64,000 nucleotides of DNA from Sinorhizobium psoraleae (GCF_013283645.1 NZ_JABEKV010000008.1:110967-174966), one strand, 5' to 3'; numbered from the stretch's first letter, positions 34,732 through 44,568 are shown. Notes: a model not told the origin generated them from the sequence alone. Program-made: numbers and translations.

Positions 34732-37703
34732 TCCTCCGCCGGCCCGTAGAGACCGAGCTGCTCCAACAGCACCCGCTGCCGGTCGACACTCTCGACGAGG
34801 AGGCCGGTATAGCGATCGATCATACGGCCGCGGTGGTTCGGATCGGAAACGCCACAGAGCGCGCCCAGAATCGCCGCGACCTTTTCCGACGTCTGCCGCA
34901 GTTCCTCCAGAAGCTCCGCCCTGCCGCCGACCTCGGTAACGACTTGCTTCGTCACCCGGCCGATGCCGGCTGGCGTACGGCTGCCGGCCGACACGTAACC
35001 TTCCGGCAGATCGCCCTTGAGATTGGTGACCGACTTGAAGCGGATGACGTCGAAGATCTGGTCGACCGCCTGCTTCGCACCGGTTACCCGCGAAGGATGG
35101 TCGGTGTCGGCAGCCGCATGCGGCAGCAGTTCGAGCTTGCCCTTGTGCTTCTCTTCGAGCGGCAGGTAAGGCAGCATCGGTCCGCTGAGCTTGCCGGTGG
35201 CGGCGTCCTTGAAGAGGTCGGCGTCGATCGCCGCGTGCGCGATCTTGCCGGACGAGAGCGCCTCGTCGAGGGCCGCGGCATCGACGACCTCGCCACGGTC
35301 GTAGTTGACCAGCACCGCGCGGTCGTTCATAGCGCCGAGCACCTTCGCATCGACTATTCCGGCGTTGGAATAGACGCCGGTCGCCGCGTCAAGGCGGCCA
35401 AGGCCGATATGGACGGAGAGCACGTCGGCACCGGTCGCCGCCGCGACCGGGCTTGCAGCGTATTCGAAGCCTTCCGCCTCGATCCAGCGCTTGTGACGCT
35501 CGCGGGCGTAGATCGCCACCTTCATGCCGAAGGCCTTGGCGAGCTTGGCGACTTCGCGACCGATATTGCCGTAGCCGAGAACGGCGATCTTGCGGCCCTC
35601 GAGCTTGGCCGTCGGAAAATCCTTGAGCTGGCGGCCTGTGTCGAAGTCACCCTCGGCGACCATGCGGTGCAGCCTGTCGACCGGCAGGTCGGGAACGACC
35701 TTCAGGATCGCCTTCATCGCCATTTGGGCGGTCGCCCGGCTGTTGATGCCCGGCGTGTTCATCAGCGGCGCGTCCCCGCCCTCGCCGTTGCCGCCGCCCC
35801 AGGAGGCCGAGCCCATGTTGCCGGTGCCGGCGCCGATGCGCACGCCGCCGAGCGGAAAGATGGAGGTCTCCGGAATGAAGGTCGCCGCCGCTATCAGCGC
35901 GTCGTACTGGCCCTTATCGGTCTGCGGCAGGATCTCCGCCTCGGTGCTGAGGTTCGGTTGGTAGAAGAAGTGGATGCGGCCCTTTTCGAGCGCGGAGCGG
36001 TCGCCGAGCGGTCCGACATGAAAGACGCCGCCATTTTCCTCGATATAGGCTTTAATCTCGCTATGATCCGGCTGGCCGTCGGCGCCGAAACGCAGGCCGA
36101 CCAGATCGGCGATCAGCACGGTGTAGGCGCGCGCCGGATCGTCCTTGCGGACAGCGCCGTCGGCCCTGGCCGCGGCCTCGAAAGTGACGCCGTTCTTCGC
36201 CAGTTCCTCTTCGAGAACAACGATCTTGGCGCGCAGATAGGCGTATTGGAGATTCTCCAGCAGCGCGACGACATCTTCCGCTTCGCGGATGCCGCCGACC
36301 CAGGCGCGATAGTCGCCGGGCGTGCCTGGAAAGGCATTGACGTACCGGGCCGCGTCGAGGCCGGGCTCGTACTCGCCGTTCGGATGGGTAATGCCCTCAT
36401 ACCCGAGCAGTTGCTTCGAACGGGTGATGATGCGGGCATGGATGTCGGGGTCGGTGATGCCGTCGTCTTCGACCTTAAGCAGCGTCACCGCCGCGCCGCG
36501 CCGCTCAGAATCGTTGACAGTCAGCGACAGAAGCGGATGCAACGCGACCCATTCGTCAATCACCTTGCGGTTGGCAGCGGAGCGGCGGTTGAGGTCAACG
36601 ACGGAGCCTACGCGCGCCTCCGACTGCAACAGGCCAAAGGTGGTCTCGGCAAAGGCGAGCGCGCTGTACGTGTTGATAACGCCGCCAAGCATGCGGTCTT
36701 CGGCGGCATCGTAGAACGGCCCGGCATCGACGGAGCGTTTGGCCGAAAACGGCTGCCTGGGATCGATCGGCGGCGCGATCTTCAGCTGGCGCGGGATCGC
36801 CCAGGCAGGATCTTGCTGGTTCTTCTCGATCAATGTCAGGGCATGCGGCGTGAAGGAGGCGACAAAATAGCCCGAAACCCCGCCGATCGCCTTCTGGAAC
36901 GGCATGAAAAGGCAGCACTTCGCCATGACGGCGGCGACCAGTTCGGGCTCCCACGGCATGGCGCCGAGCATCGAGGTGGCATCGAACACCGCGTGGCGGT
37001 TTGCCGGATCACCATCTATCCAGCTCAAGAGTTCGCGGATCTCGCGGCTGGTATAGGCATTGGCTCCGGTCGTCTCGTGGCCGACACCGACGAAGATCGA
37101 GACGCCGAGGGCGGAGAGCTCTTCTGCCGACGGGATCACGCCTTCCGAGGCGGCGAAATGGATGCGGCTCTCGCAACCCTTTTCGGCGAAGCGCTGCATC
37201 TCGATCAGCTGGGTGGCCCAGGACTGGCGGAAGAATCCCGCGGCCTTCGACGGATCGCTCTCCGGCCGCGGCGTATCGACATAGATGCGCTGGGAGGCGT
37301 CGTTGGCGTTCATCAGGTGCTGGACGCAGACGGTGAAGCCGCTGTGGCCACCGCCGAGCCCCACGGCCATGCGGTTCGTCTTCGGAAAACCGAAATAGCG
37401 ATGGATCGCCCGCATCATGTCAGTCAGAATCTTGTCCGCCGGATAGCCGCGGTGCATGCTGCGCGAAATCTCGGCGGTGGTGAAACCGCCGATGTCGTTG
37501 CCCCTGTCGTCAAACTTGCGATAGGTCTTCTCGATCCACGCATCGAAGGCGAGGCGCCGTAGGCGGCTGTCCACTTCGTCGGTGGTCGCATCGGTGATCG
37601 GGCCGACGCCGAAGAACGGATTGGAAGGCAGCCTCGGCGCGCCCGATCTGGTCAGTTGGAGTGCCTTCAGTCGCTGTTCCTGCATCTGCGCGATATTCAT
37701 CAT
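34728..37703 (-). CDS. fused class V aminotransferase-like / D-2-hydroxyacid dehydrogenase
   Basis: About 991 residues from the start at 37703 (a GTG at 37757 adds 18 residues). Residues 1 to about 510 form a phosphoserine-transaminase-like PLP domain with the Schiff-base lysine in FMPFQKAIGGVSGYF (Lys271) and VFDATSMLGAMPWE. Residues about 530 to 900 form a 2-hydroxyacid dehydrogenase with APLMNTPGINSRATAQMA, the NAD motif VLGYGNIGREVAKLAKAFG, the substrate-binding Arg in NYDRGEVVDAAALDEAL and catalytic His in LLPHAAADT. The tail is about 80 residues of helix. Its stop overlaps a glycerate kinase remnant, so hydroxypyruvate reduction to glycerate is a plausible role; phosphoserine synthesis (SerC/SerA) is the alternative. 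Confidence 0.88.
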   Translation of the reverse strand: MMNIAQMQEQRLKALQLTRSGAPRLPSNPFFGVGPITDATTDEVDSRLRRLAFDAWIEKTYRKFDDRGNDIGGFTTAEISRSMHRGYPADKILTDMMRAIHRYFGFPKTNRMAVGLGGGHSGFTVCVQHLMNANDASQRIYVDTPRPESDPSKAAGFFRQSWATQLIEMQRFAEKGCESRIHFAASEGVIPSAEELSALGVSIFVGVGHETTGANAYTSREIRELLSWIDGDPANRHAVFDATSMLGAMPWEPELVAAVMAKCCLFMPFQKAIGGVSGYFVASFTPHALTLIEKNQQDPAWAIPRQLKIAPPIDPRQPFSAKRSVDAGPFYDAAEDRMLGGVINTYSALAFAETTFGLLQSEARVGSVVDLNRRSAANRKVIDEWVALHPLLSLTVNDSERRGAAVTLLKVEDDGITDPDIHARIITRSKQLLGYEGITHPNGEYEPGLDAARYVNAFPGTPGDYRAWVGGIREAEDVVALLENLQYAYLRAKIVVLEEELAKNGVTFEAAARADGAVRKDDPARAYTVLIADLVGLRFGADGQPDHSEIKAYIEENGGVFHVGPLGDRSALEKGRIHFFYQPNLSTEAEILPQTDKGQYDALIAAATFIPETSIFPLGGVRIGAGTGNMGSASWGGGNGEGGDAPLMNTPGINSRATAQMAMKAILKVVPDLPVDRLHRMVAEGDFDTGRQLKDFPTAKLEGRKIAVLGYGNIGREVAKLAKAFGMKVAIYARERHKRWIEAEGFEYAASPVAAATGADVLSVHIGLGRLDAATGVYSNAGIVDAKVLGAMNDRAVLVNYDRGEVVDAAALDEALSSGKIAHAAIDADLFKDAATGKLSGPMLPYLPLEEKHKGKLELLPHAAADTDHPSRVTGAKQAVDQIFDVIRFKSVTNLKGDLPEGYVSAGSRTPAGIGRVTKQVVTEVGGRAELLEELRQTSEKVAAILGALCGVSDPNHRGRMIDRYTGLLVESVDRQRVLLEQLGLYGPAEE

Positions 37704-37968
37704 GATCTGCCCATCTGTTTTCGAGGCGTGAGGATGCGCGGATAGTGGATCGAACACTTCAGAAAGAAGACCTCATATGCGCCGAACAGCACGCGGAATG
37801 CGTCATGGGTTCGCCTGCTGTCAGGGATTGCTGCCGCCGGCGCTGGCAGCGCATCGACGGCCTCGACGGAACTAATGCGGAAAGGGACGCCGCGAGGGGC
37901 CCAAAGTTCGGCGACTGCGGTAAGCGACCTATCGTGGGCCGCGCAAAATCATACGCAAAACCGACGCG

Positions 37969-39019
37969 TCAATCGGGAGTCTTTCGACCTTCTGACCGCC
38001 CTAAAGACTCCAAGGACGCGCGGAAATAATGCGGTGTGCTAGCGAACCGCCTCCGGAACATCCGGCTGAGGTGCGAGGAATCGCAGAAACCGCTTTCCGC
38101 TGCGATCATAGCAATCGACTTGTCGGTACTCTCGAGCATGTACGCGCCACCGAAAGCCGCATGTCGATGAACGCGGACAGAGGCGAGATTCCAAGTGCCT
38201 CCCTGAAATGCCGTTCGAGAGATCGTTTCTCAACGTCCAGATGTCTTGCCATCTCGGCGACGGAGAGTGGCGCGTCCAGACTTTGCTGCATCAGGAGAAG
38301 CGCTTTCCTGACAAGTGGATCCTTGGCCCTGAAGTCGAGCGTCAGACCTGGCTGCGGTGTTCCCCCCTCCTCCGCCCCGCTGATCATCATGATGTTTAAT
38401 CTCTTCGTGGATTGGGCTTTGCCGATGTGCCTGTCGACGAGTAAGCCCGCAAGGTGGGCCGTGCTGGTGCCGCCGGAACATGTCAGACGGTCGCGGTCGA
38501 CCACGAAGATCTGGTCGGATACCGGCTTGAGGCCATCGAATTGGGAGAGAAAATCCTGATGCTGGAACCAGCTCACACAGCCGCGGTAGCTTCCATCAAA
38601 CCGGCGGGAGGATGAAGGTTCCGGTACAAAGGCCTACGAGTGGGACCCCGGCTTCGGCTGCTTTCTGCAAGAAAGCCTGTACCCTCTCGTCACACCGGTC
38701 CATCCCATCGATGAGCCCGCCGACCACGACGATATAATCGAAGAGTTTGGGGCTGCCGAACACCTCCTGAGGCTGAACGGAAACGCCGCAGCTGGCCGTA
38801 ATCGGCCTCAAATCGGGGGCAATAACTTTCCATCGGCATTGAATTGGCCGGCTACGGTCGCCTTCGTCCGCAGCGAGGCGCAACACGTCCACGAAGTTGG
38901 CGAAGGTACAGAGCGTAAATCGGTGCACCAGAACGAACCCCCACCGTCAGACGCGCATTCTGGTCGCGCGGCACGCTCCTCGGGAAAACCTCGTTTGCAG
39001 CCATCGCTTGATGTCTCAT
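37969..39019 (-). pseudogene. GlxA-type (DJ-1/PfpI + AraC) regulator with at least three frameshifts
   Basis: With good GGAG, the start at 39019 reads MRHQAMAANEVFPRSVPRDQ and NARLTVG. After one extra G the frame continues VHRFTLCTFANFVDVLRLAA through VVVGGLIDGMDRC and LVGLCTGTF. A second break near 38600 joins YRGCVSWFQHQDFLSQF through LSVAEMARHLDVEKRSLERH and IDMRLSVAR. A lost C near 38125 then puts the second HTH in another frame: ESTDKSIAMIAAESGFCDSS, HLSRMFRRRF, ending at 37969. All parts of a roughly 350-residue regulator are present. It lies directly upstream of the fusion gene on the same strand. Confidence 0.87.
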
Positions 39020-39151
39020 TTCTACTCCCGATATGACGCAATCAGTCTTTTCAGAAGTCTAATACGCGTCAATATTCTATGCAGCTGGGAGAGATTGCCA
39101 TGCGACGCTGCCGGAACGCGAGGTTGCTCAGCCGTCGAGGGAGGATTGTGC

Positions 39152-39418
39152 ATGAAAATGGTGAGCGCAGAACAGCGTCTCTTCGCATTCTACCTTGAGC
39201 CGGATTTCACAATGCTGGCGTTCTCATCGGCGCTCGATGCCTTGCGTTTGGCAAACGCCGTCGTCGGTTACGAACCCTATTCGTGGCGCGTGGTCTCTTC
39301 CGACGGCGCCAAGGTCCGTGCAAGCTGCGGCCTCACCCTTGAAGCTGATAGTTCTGTGGCGGAAAGCTTCGCATTTCTCCAAGTGCTATCGCGAGATGTT
39401 TGGGCGCTCGCAGCGTGA
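39152..39418 (+). pseudogene. N-terminal fragment of a second GlxA-type regulator
   Basis: 88 residues with GGGAGGA before the ATG. MKMVSAEQRLFAFYLEPDFT and MLAFSSALDALRLANAVVG followed by SWRVVSSDGAKVRASCGLTL are the N-terminal DJ-1-like segment of GlxA-family regulators linked to betaine, carnitine or choline use. The homology ends near residue 75, and no HTH is found downstream, so about 240 residues are missing. It faces the BCCT gene, consistent with a former regulator of it. Confidence 0.72.
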
Positions 39419-39722
39419 ACGCGCCGGCGGCGCGCGCGGGCGCATGTGCGACGGCCGCATGAAGTGCCTCCACGGCGCCTCTCGCATGACTGCACAATTC
39501 CTACGGCCGTCAAAAACGAACACGCCGTTGTAGTAACTCGCATTGCCCGAGCTGGGTTTGAGCCGTCTGAAAGACGTCGCTTCGGTTGCTGCACGACCGT
39601 AGGTGCAGTCCCACTCAGATCACGCCGCAGCGAGTAGGCCAACAGGCCCGACATAAACTCCCCTGGCGACGACAGGCGCTGTCACGGGCGGTCCCTTGAT
39701 GCTTTAGTTAGAGACCACTTCT
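39419..39722. other. gene-free stretch after the regulator fragment
   Basis: About 300 bp with no recognisable remnant of the missing HTH or of another gene. Confidence 0.4.
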
Positions 39723-39752
39723 GCATGGCCGGCCCCGTAGAGCCGGCCATGC
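39723..39752 (-). terminator. perfect 11-bp hairpin downstream of the BCCT gene
   Basis: GCATGGCCGGC and GCCGGCCATGC form an 11-bp perfect stem with an 8-base loop, 16 bp after the BCCT stop on the minus strand. No clear U-run follows, but stem strength and position fit a transcript end. Confidence 0.6.
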
Positions 39753-39768
39753 ACCGAACGATCTCAGA

Positions 39769-41361
39769 TCACGACACTGCTTCAGGTACGAACCCGGAAG
39801 CTTCGACATTTCCCGTTTCCGGCGTAGCGGATGCTGTCACCGGCCGACGCCCGCTTCCTTCTTCGAGCTCATCGAGAAGGGCATGCCATAGCGAAATGCA
39901 AAGCCCGACCATCACCAGCAGGAACGGTGCGGCCGCGATGATCGAGGCGGTCTGGAGGCCCTGAAGCCCGCCCATGACCAGAAGCACTGCGGCCGAGGCA
40001 CCGGCAAGCACGCCCCAAAGGACGACTACACCGGGCTTTGGCTCCAGGGCCCCCCGGGATGAAAGCATTCCCATCACGACCGCCCCTGCATCCGCGCCCG
40101 AGATAAAGAAGATCGCGACCAGAAAGATGGCGATCAACGATGTCAGCCAGGCGAATGGATACTGCGCCAGAAGGGCAAAGAGCGAGACGGCCGCACCCTC
40201 GTTGTTTACAGCATCAACGATGCCGCCGGCGCCGAACAGTTCCGAATGGAGCGCCGTACCGCCCATGATCGTGAACCAGATGAAGGTCACGCCGCTCGGG
40301 ATCAGCAGCACGCCGATGATGAATTCGCGGATTGTGCGTCCGCGCGAGATGCGGGCGATGAACACGCCGACGAATGGCGCCCAGGAGACCCACCAGGCCC
40401 AGTAGAAGATAGTCCAGCTCCCCAGCCACTTGCCGTCACTGAAGGCAGCCGTGCGGAACGACATGGTCACCAGGTCGCTCAGATAGAAGCCCAGCGATTC
40501 CGTGAAGGTGTTGAAGATGAAAATCGTCGGTCCGATGCACACCAGGAAGATCAGCAGCACCATCGCGATGATCATGTTCATGTTGGAGAGGAATTGGATC
40601 CCCTTGCCCACGCCAGACACCGCAGAGAGAATGAACAGCACCGTCATGATGCCGATGATGGTCAGCGCGATGATGTTGGAAACGCCCGTGCCCCAGAGGA
40701 AGTTCATGCCGCTGTTGATCTGCTGCGCGCCGAGGCCGAGTGACGTAGCTGTTCCGAACAGTGTCGCGATGAGCGCAAGCACGTCGATCGCCTTGCCGAT
40801 TGGTCCGCTTGCGGCCTCACCGAGGATCGGCGTGAAGGCAGCGGAGATCAAGTTCGACGTTCCCTTACGGAAGGTAAAATAGGCGATGGCAAGGCCAACT
40901 ACCGCGTAAATGGCCCAGGGGTGAAGCGCCCAGTGGAAGTAGGAATACTTCATCGCGACGAGGGCCGCTTCGAGGCTTCTCGGGGCGGCCTGCCCATGAG
41001 GCGGGCTGTCGAAATGATAGATGGGTTCGGCAACACCCCAGAACATCAGTCCGATGCCCATGCCGACGCTGAACATCATGCAGATCCACGAGGCGGTACG
41101 GAATTCCGGTCGCTCATCGTCCTGTCCGAGCCGGATCTTGCCGAAGCGGCTGACGGCCAGGAAGAGTGCAAAGATCAGAAAGCCGGCCGAAGAAACGACG
41201 AAACCCCAACCGAAGCCGTCGATGATGCTTTTGAGAACCAGCTTGGAAATCGAGGACAGGCTTTCAGGAAACACCGTGCCCCAGCCGACGAATCCCAGGA
41301 TGATGAACATGGCTGGCCAGAATACGGCCGGATCGATCTGACTAGGTCGTGATTGCTGCAT
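39769..41361 (-). CDS. BCCT-family betaine/carnitine/choline transporter
   Basis: 530 residues with about 12 membrane helices. The family signature is clear: GMGIGLMFWGVAEPIYHF, then WTIFYWAWWVSWAPFVGVFI with ARISRGRTIREF. The glycine-rich helix 3 is present. There is no long C-terminal regulatory tail as in osmosensing BetP, and the N-terminus is short, so a catabolic uptake role is more likely than osmoregulation. It lies 151 bp downstream of mtkB on the same strand and next to GlxA regulator remnants, which suggests glycine betaine or a related methylated amine as carbon source. Confidence 0.95.
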   Translation of the reverse strand: MQQSRPSQIDPAVFWPAMFIILGFVGWGTVFPESLSSISKLVLKSIIDGFGWGFVVSSAGFLIFALFLAVSRFGKIRLGQDDERPEFRTASWICMMFSVGMGIGLMFWGVAEPIYHFDSPPHGQAAPRSLEAALVAMKYSYFHWALHPWAIYAVVGLAIAYFTFRKGTSNLISAAFTPILGEAASGPIGKAIDVLALIATLFGTATSLGLGAQQINSGMNFLWGTGVSNIIALTIIGIMTVLFILSAVSGVGKGIQFLSNMNMIIAMVLLIFLVCIGPTIFIFNTFTESLGFYLSDLVTMSFRTAAFSDGKWLGSWTIFYWAWWVSWAPFVGVFIARISRGRTIREFIIGVLLIPSGVTFIWFTIMGGTALHSELFGAGGIVDAVNNEGAAVSLFALLAQYPFAWLTSLIAIFLVAIFFISGADAGAVVMGMLSSRGALEPKPGVVVLWGVLAGASAAVLLVMGGLQGLQTASIIAAAPFLLVMVGLCISLWHALLDELEEGSGRRPVTASATPETGNVEASGFVPEAVS

Positions 41362-41512
41362 TTTTTGTCCTCCCAGTTAAACTCTTGGCCACCGTCTACC
41401 GAGCAGCCAAGCCAGCCATACGGTCCTCCGAAGGTCGTGATATTCTCGGCCACCTTGATCCCCATCGCTGTCCGCGTCCTGCTTTGTCGCGCTGGCGACG
41501 GGGTTTTCCCAT

Positions 41513-42412
41513 TCAGGCGGCCTTGCCCATGGCGGACAGCACTTCCGCCACGATCTCGCCAAAGGACGACGGGGTCGGAACGATCGCGACACCCGCACTC
41601 TTCAGTATCTCGACTTTTTCCTGCGCCGATTCCCCGAAGGCGGAGATGATCGCGCCGGCATGACCCATACGGCGTCCCTTCGGGGCCGAAAGGCCTGCGA
41701 TATAGGCGATCAGCGGCTTCTTCATATGGTCGCGCGCCCAGAGCGCGGCTTCCGCCTCCTGCGGCCCGCCGATCTCGCCGATCATTAAGACCGCATCGGT
41801 GTTCGGATCCTTTTCGAACAGTTCCAGCATGTCCTTGAAGGACGAGCCGTTGACCGGGTCGCCGCCGATACCAACCGAGGTCGACACGCCGATGCCGAGC
41901 GCTTTCATCTGGCTCGCGGCCTCATAGCCGAGCGTACCGGAGCGGCCAACGATGCCGATGCGGCCGGGCAGATAGATGGAACCAGGCATGATGCCCATCA
42001 TCGTCTCTCCAGGCGTGATCATCCCCGCGCAGTTCGGCCCGATCAGGGTCATGCGATCCTCGAAGCGATAGCGCCTCATGTATCGCTTGACCCTGATCAT
42101 GTCCTGGGAGGGAATGCCGTCGGTGATGCAAACGCAGAGCCGGATGCCGGCATCCGCCGCCTCCATGATGGAGTCGGCAGCAAAGGGCGGCGGCACGAAG
42201 ACGATCGAGGCATCCGCACCGGTTTCCTGCACGGCGCCCTTGACCGTGTTGAAGACCGGCATGCCGAGATGGGTCTGGCCGCCCTTGCCGGGGGTGACGC
42301 CACCGACGACATTGGTGCCGTAGCGCTTCATGTCCTCGGCATGGAAGCTGCCGATCTTGCCGGTGAAGCCCTGGACAATGACGCGGGTGTTCTTGTCAAG
42401 CAAAATGGACAT
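41513..42412 (-). CDS. mtkB: malate thiokinase (malate-CoA ligase) subunit alpha
   Basis: 299 residues of the succinyl-CoA synthetase alpha family. CoA-binding motif near VQGFTGKIGSFHAEDMKRYG; VGGVTPGKGGQTHLG and VFVPPPFAADSIMEAADAG; the phosphohistidine is in GRRMGHAGAII. Differences from SucD (for example MGIMPGSIYLPGRIGIVGRS) and the neighbours mtkA, mclA and sgaA make it the serine-cycle malate thiokinase. The start at 42412 (MSILLDK) is the conserved one; the longer frame overlaps mtkA. It forms a heterotetramer with MtkA and makes malyl-CoA from malate, ATP and CoA. Confidence 0.93.
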   Translation of the reverse strand: MSILLDKNTRVIVQGFTGKIGSFHAEDMKRYGTNVVGGVTPGKGGQTHLGMPVFNTVKGAVQETGADASIVFVPPPFAADSIMEAADAGIRLCVCITDGIPSQDMIRVKRYMRRYRFEDRMTLIGPNCAGMITPGETMMGIMPGSIYLPGRIGIVGRSGTLGYEAASQMKALGIGVSTSVGIGGDPVNGSSFKDMLELFEKDPNTDAVLMIGEIGGPQEAEAALWARDHMKKPLIAYIAGLSAPKGRRMGHAGAIISAFGESAQEKVEILKSAGVAIVPTPSSFGEIVAEVLSAMGKAA

Positions 42413-42425
42413 ATCTTGGACCTCC

Positions 42426-43610
42426 TCAGGCAGCCTTGCCGGCAGTGAACGAACGCCAGGCGGCGACCGCCTTCTCGGCCGCTTCGGCCAGTGTTTCCGC
42501 GACGATGATGTTCTCGCCTGAATTGGCGAGGATGCGCCGGCCCTCTTCCATATTGGTGCCGGACAGACGGACGACGAGCGGAACCGGCACGCCGACTTCA
42601 CGCAATGCCTTGATCACGCCTTCCGCCACCCAGTCACAGCGGTTGATGCCGGCGAAGATGTTGACGAGGATGGTCTCGACGTTTTTGTCCGTGAGGACGG
42701 CCCGGAAGGATTTCGCCACCCGCTCGGGCGAGGCGCCACCGCCGATATCGAGGAAGTTCGCGGGCTCGCCGCCGGCGATCTTGATCATGTCCATGGTGGC
42801 CATGGCCAAGCCCGCACCGTTGATGATGCAGCCGATATTGCCGTCGAGGCCGACATAGGAGAGGCCGCGATCCGATGCGTATGTCTCGCGCGGATCTTCC
42901 TGGCTCTTGTCGCGCATCTCCGAGATATGCGGTCGGCGGAAGAGCGCGTTTTCATCGAAACTCATCTTGGCGTCGAGAGCCACGAGGTCACCTCCGCGGG
43001 TGACCACAAGCGGGTTGATCTCCAGCATTGAAGCGTCATAGTCGACGAAGGCGCGATAGCAGCCGATGAGCGTCTGCGTGGCGCGGCCGATCAGGGCATT
43101 GTCGATGCCGAGCCCGAAGGCGATCTCGCGGGCTTGGAAGTCCTGCATTCCAACGCCGGGATCGACGGTCGCGCGGATGATCGAGTCCGGCTCGGCCTCG
43201 GCGATTTCCTCGATCTCTATGCCGCCCGAAGACGAGGCAACGATCATGATGCGCTCTGATTTTCGGTCGAGCACGAAGCCGATGTAAATCTCGCGCGCAA
43301 TATCCATCGCCTCCTCGACATAGAGGCGGCTGACCAGTTTTCCCTGCGGCCCGGTCTGGTGCGTCACAAGCGTGCGGCCGAGCATGGAATCGGCGGCCTC
43401 GACGATCTCGTGGTCGGACGAGCAGAGCTTGATACCGCCCGCCTTGCCGCGCGCACCGGAGTGGACCTGCGCCTTCACCACCCACCGGTCGCCGCCGATC
43501 TCCCTGGCGCGATAAGCCGCCTGCTCCGGACTATAGGCAAGGCCGCCGCGCGGGATATGGATGTGGTAGCGGGAGAGTAGTTCCTTAGCCTGATATTCGT
43601 GAATGTCCAT
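42426..43610 (-). CDS. mtkA: malate thiokinase (malate-CoA ligase) subunit beta
   Basis: 394 residues with an ATP-grasp domain. MDIHEYQAKELLSRYHI starts the SucC-like fold; AQVHSGARGKAGGIKLC is the nucleotide-binding region; LEINPLVVTRGGDLVALDAK carries the metal-binding residues; NGAGLAMATMDMIKIAGGEP and NFLDIGGGA are in the CoA-ligase domain. The start at 43610 is the conserved Met. mtkB begins 13 bp after its stop, and mclA ends 13 bp before its start, so all are one operon. Confidence 0.94.
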   Translation of the reverse strand: MDIHEYQAKELLSRYHIHIPRGGLAYSPEQAAYRAREIGGDRWVVKAQVHSGARGKAGGIKLCSSDHEIVEAADSMLGRTLVTHQTGPQGKLVSRLYVEEAMDIAREIYIGFVLDRKSERIMIVASSSGGIEIEEIAEAEPDSIIRATVDPGVGMQDFQAREIAFGLGIDNALIGRATQTLIGCYRAFVDYDASMLEINPLVVTRGGDLVALDAKMSFDENALFRRPHISEMRDKSQEDPRETYASDRGLSYVGLDGNIGCIINGAGLAMATMDMIKIAGGEPANFLDIGGGASPERVAKSFRAVLTDKNVETILVNIFAGINRCDWVAEGVIKALREVGVPVPLVVRLSGTNMEEGRRILANSGENIIVAETLAEAAEKAVAAWRSFTAGKAA

Positions 43611-43623
43611 AGGTCCCCTCCTG

Positions 43624-44568
43624 TCACCGGCGGCCGGCGGTGATTGCGTCATGGGTAGCGAGCACGTTGCGCGCCATGCGTTCCGAGGCGGCATCGATCA
43701 TCTTGCCGTCGAGCGATGCCGCGCCCTTGCCCTGGCTCTCGGCAAGCTTCAGCGCATCGATGATGCGGCGAGCGCGGTCGACCTCCTTCTCCGGCGGAGA
43801 GAAGATATCGTTGGCCAACGCGATTTGGCTCGGATGGATCGCCCACTTGCCTTCGATGCCGAGGGCCGCGGCACGGCGGGCAGCGGCCTTGTAGCCGTCG
43901 GGATCGGAGAAATCTCCGAAGGGGCCGTCGATGGCACGCAGACCGTAAGCGCGGCAGGCAACCGTCATCCGCGACAGGCCGAAGTGCCACTGATCACCGG
44001 GATAATCAGGGTTGAGACCGCCAATATTGACGGTGCGGGCCTTCAGGCTCGCGGCATAGTCGGCAACGCCGAAATGCAGCGCTTCGAGCCGGCCGCCGAA
44101 GGATGCAATGGCCTCGACATTGGCCATGCCGAGCGCGGTCTCGATCAGCGCCTCGAGGCCGACGCGGGTCTTGTAGCCCTTGGCGATCTCGATCTGGTTG
44201 ACCATGGCCTCGACCATGTAGAGATCGGCCGGCACGCCGACCTTCGGCACCAGCAGCGTGTCGATCCGGTCGCCCGCCTGTTCCATAAGATCGACGACGT
44301 CACGATACATGTAGTGGGTGTCGAGCCCGTTGATGCGGACCGAGATCGTCTTGCCGCGGCCGCGCCAGTCGATCTGATTGAGGGCAGCGACGATGTTGGC
44401 ACGAGCGCGCTCCTTGTCCGCCGGCGCCACCGCATCCTCGATGTCGAGGAAGATGTAGTCGGCCTCGGAATTGGCGGCCTTCTCGATCATCTCGGGGTTA
44501 GAGCCCGGGACGGCGAGTTCGCTTCGCTGCAGGCGCAGCCGGCTGAGATGATGTATCGTGTGGCTCAC
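43624..44568 (-). CDS. mclA: L-malyl-CoA (beta-methylmalyl-CoA) lyase, CitE-like
   Basis: 314 residues with a TIM barrel of the HpcH/HpaI/CitE family. LQRSELAVPGSNPEMIEKA near the start, FLDIEDAVAPADKERAR with the metal-binding Glu and Asp, VGLEALIETALGMANVEAIA, and KWAIHPSQIALANDIFSP at the end are typical of alphaproteobacterial Mcl. It cleaves malyl-CoA to acetyl-CoA and glyoxylate. The start is GTG at 44568 with GGAAGGGG upstream; the longer frame would overlap sgaA. sgaA precedes it by 23 bp in the same operon. Confidence 0.94.
   Translation of the reverse strand: MSHTIHHLSRLRLQRSELAVPGSNPEMIEKAANSEADYIFLDIEDAVAPADKERARANIVAALNQIDWRGRGKTISVRINGLDTHYMYRDVVDLMEQAGDRIDTLLVPKVGVPADLYMVEAMVNQIEIAKGYKTRVGLEALIETALGMANVEAIASFGGRLEALHFGVADYAASLKARTVNIGGLNPDYPGDQWHFGLSRMTVACRAYGLRAIDGPFGDFSDPDGYKAAARRAAALGIEGKWAIHPSQIALANDIFSPPEKEVDRARRIIDALKLAESQGKGAASLDGKMIDAASERMARNVLATHDAITAGRR

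Noticed and set aside
34650..37562. 970-residue open frame on the plus strand
   Set aside because: It is the antisense shadow of the fusion gene on the minus strand, where both domains have clear catalytic motifs. The antisense protein has no recognisable domain; its length follows from high GC codon usage.
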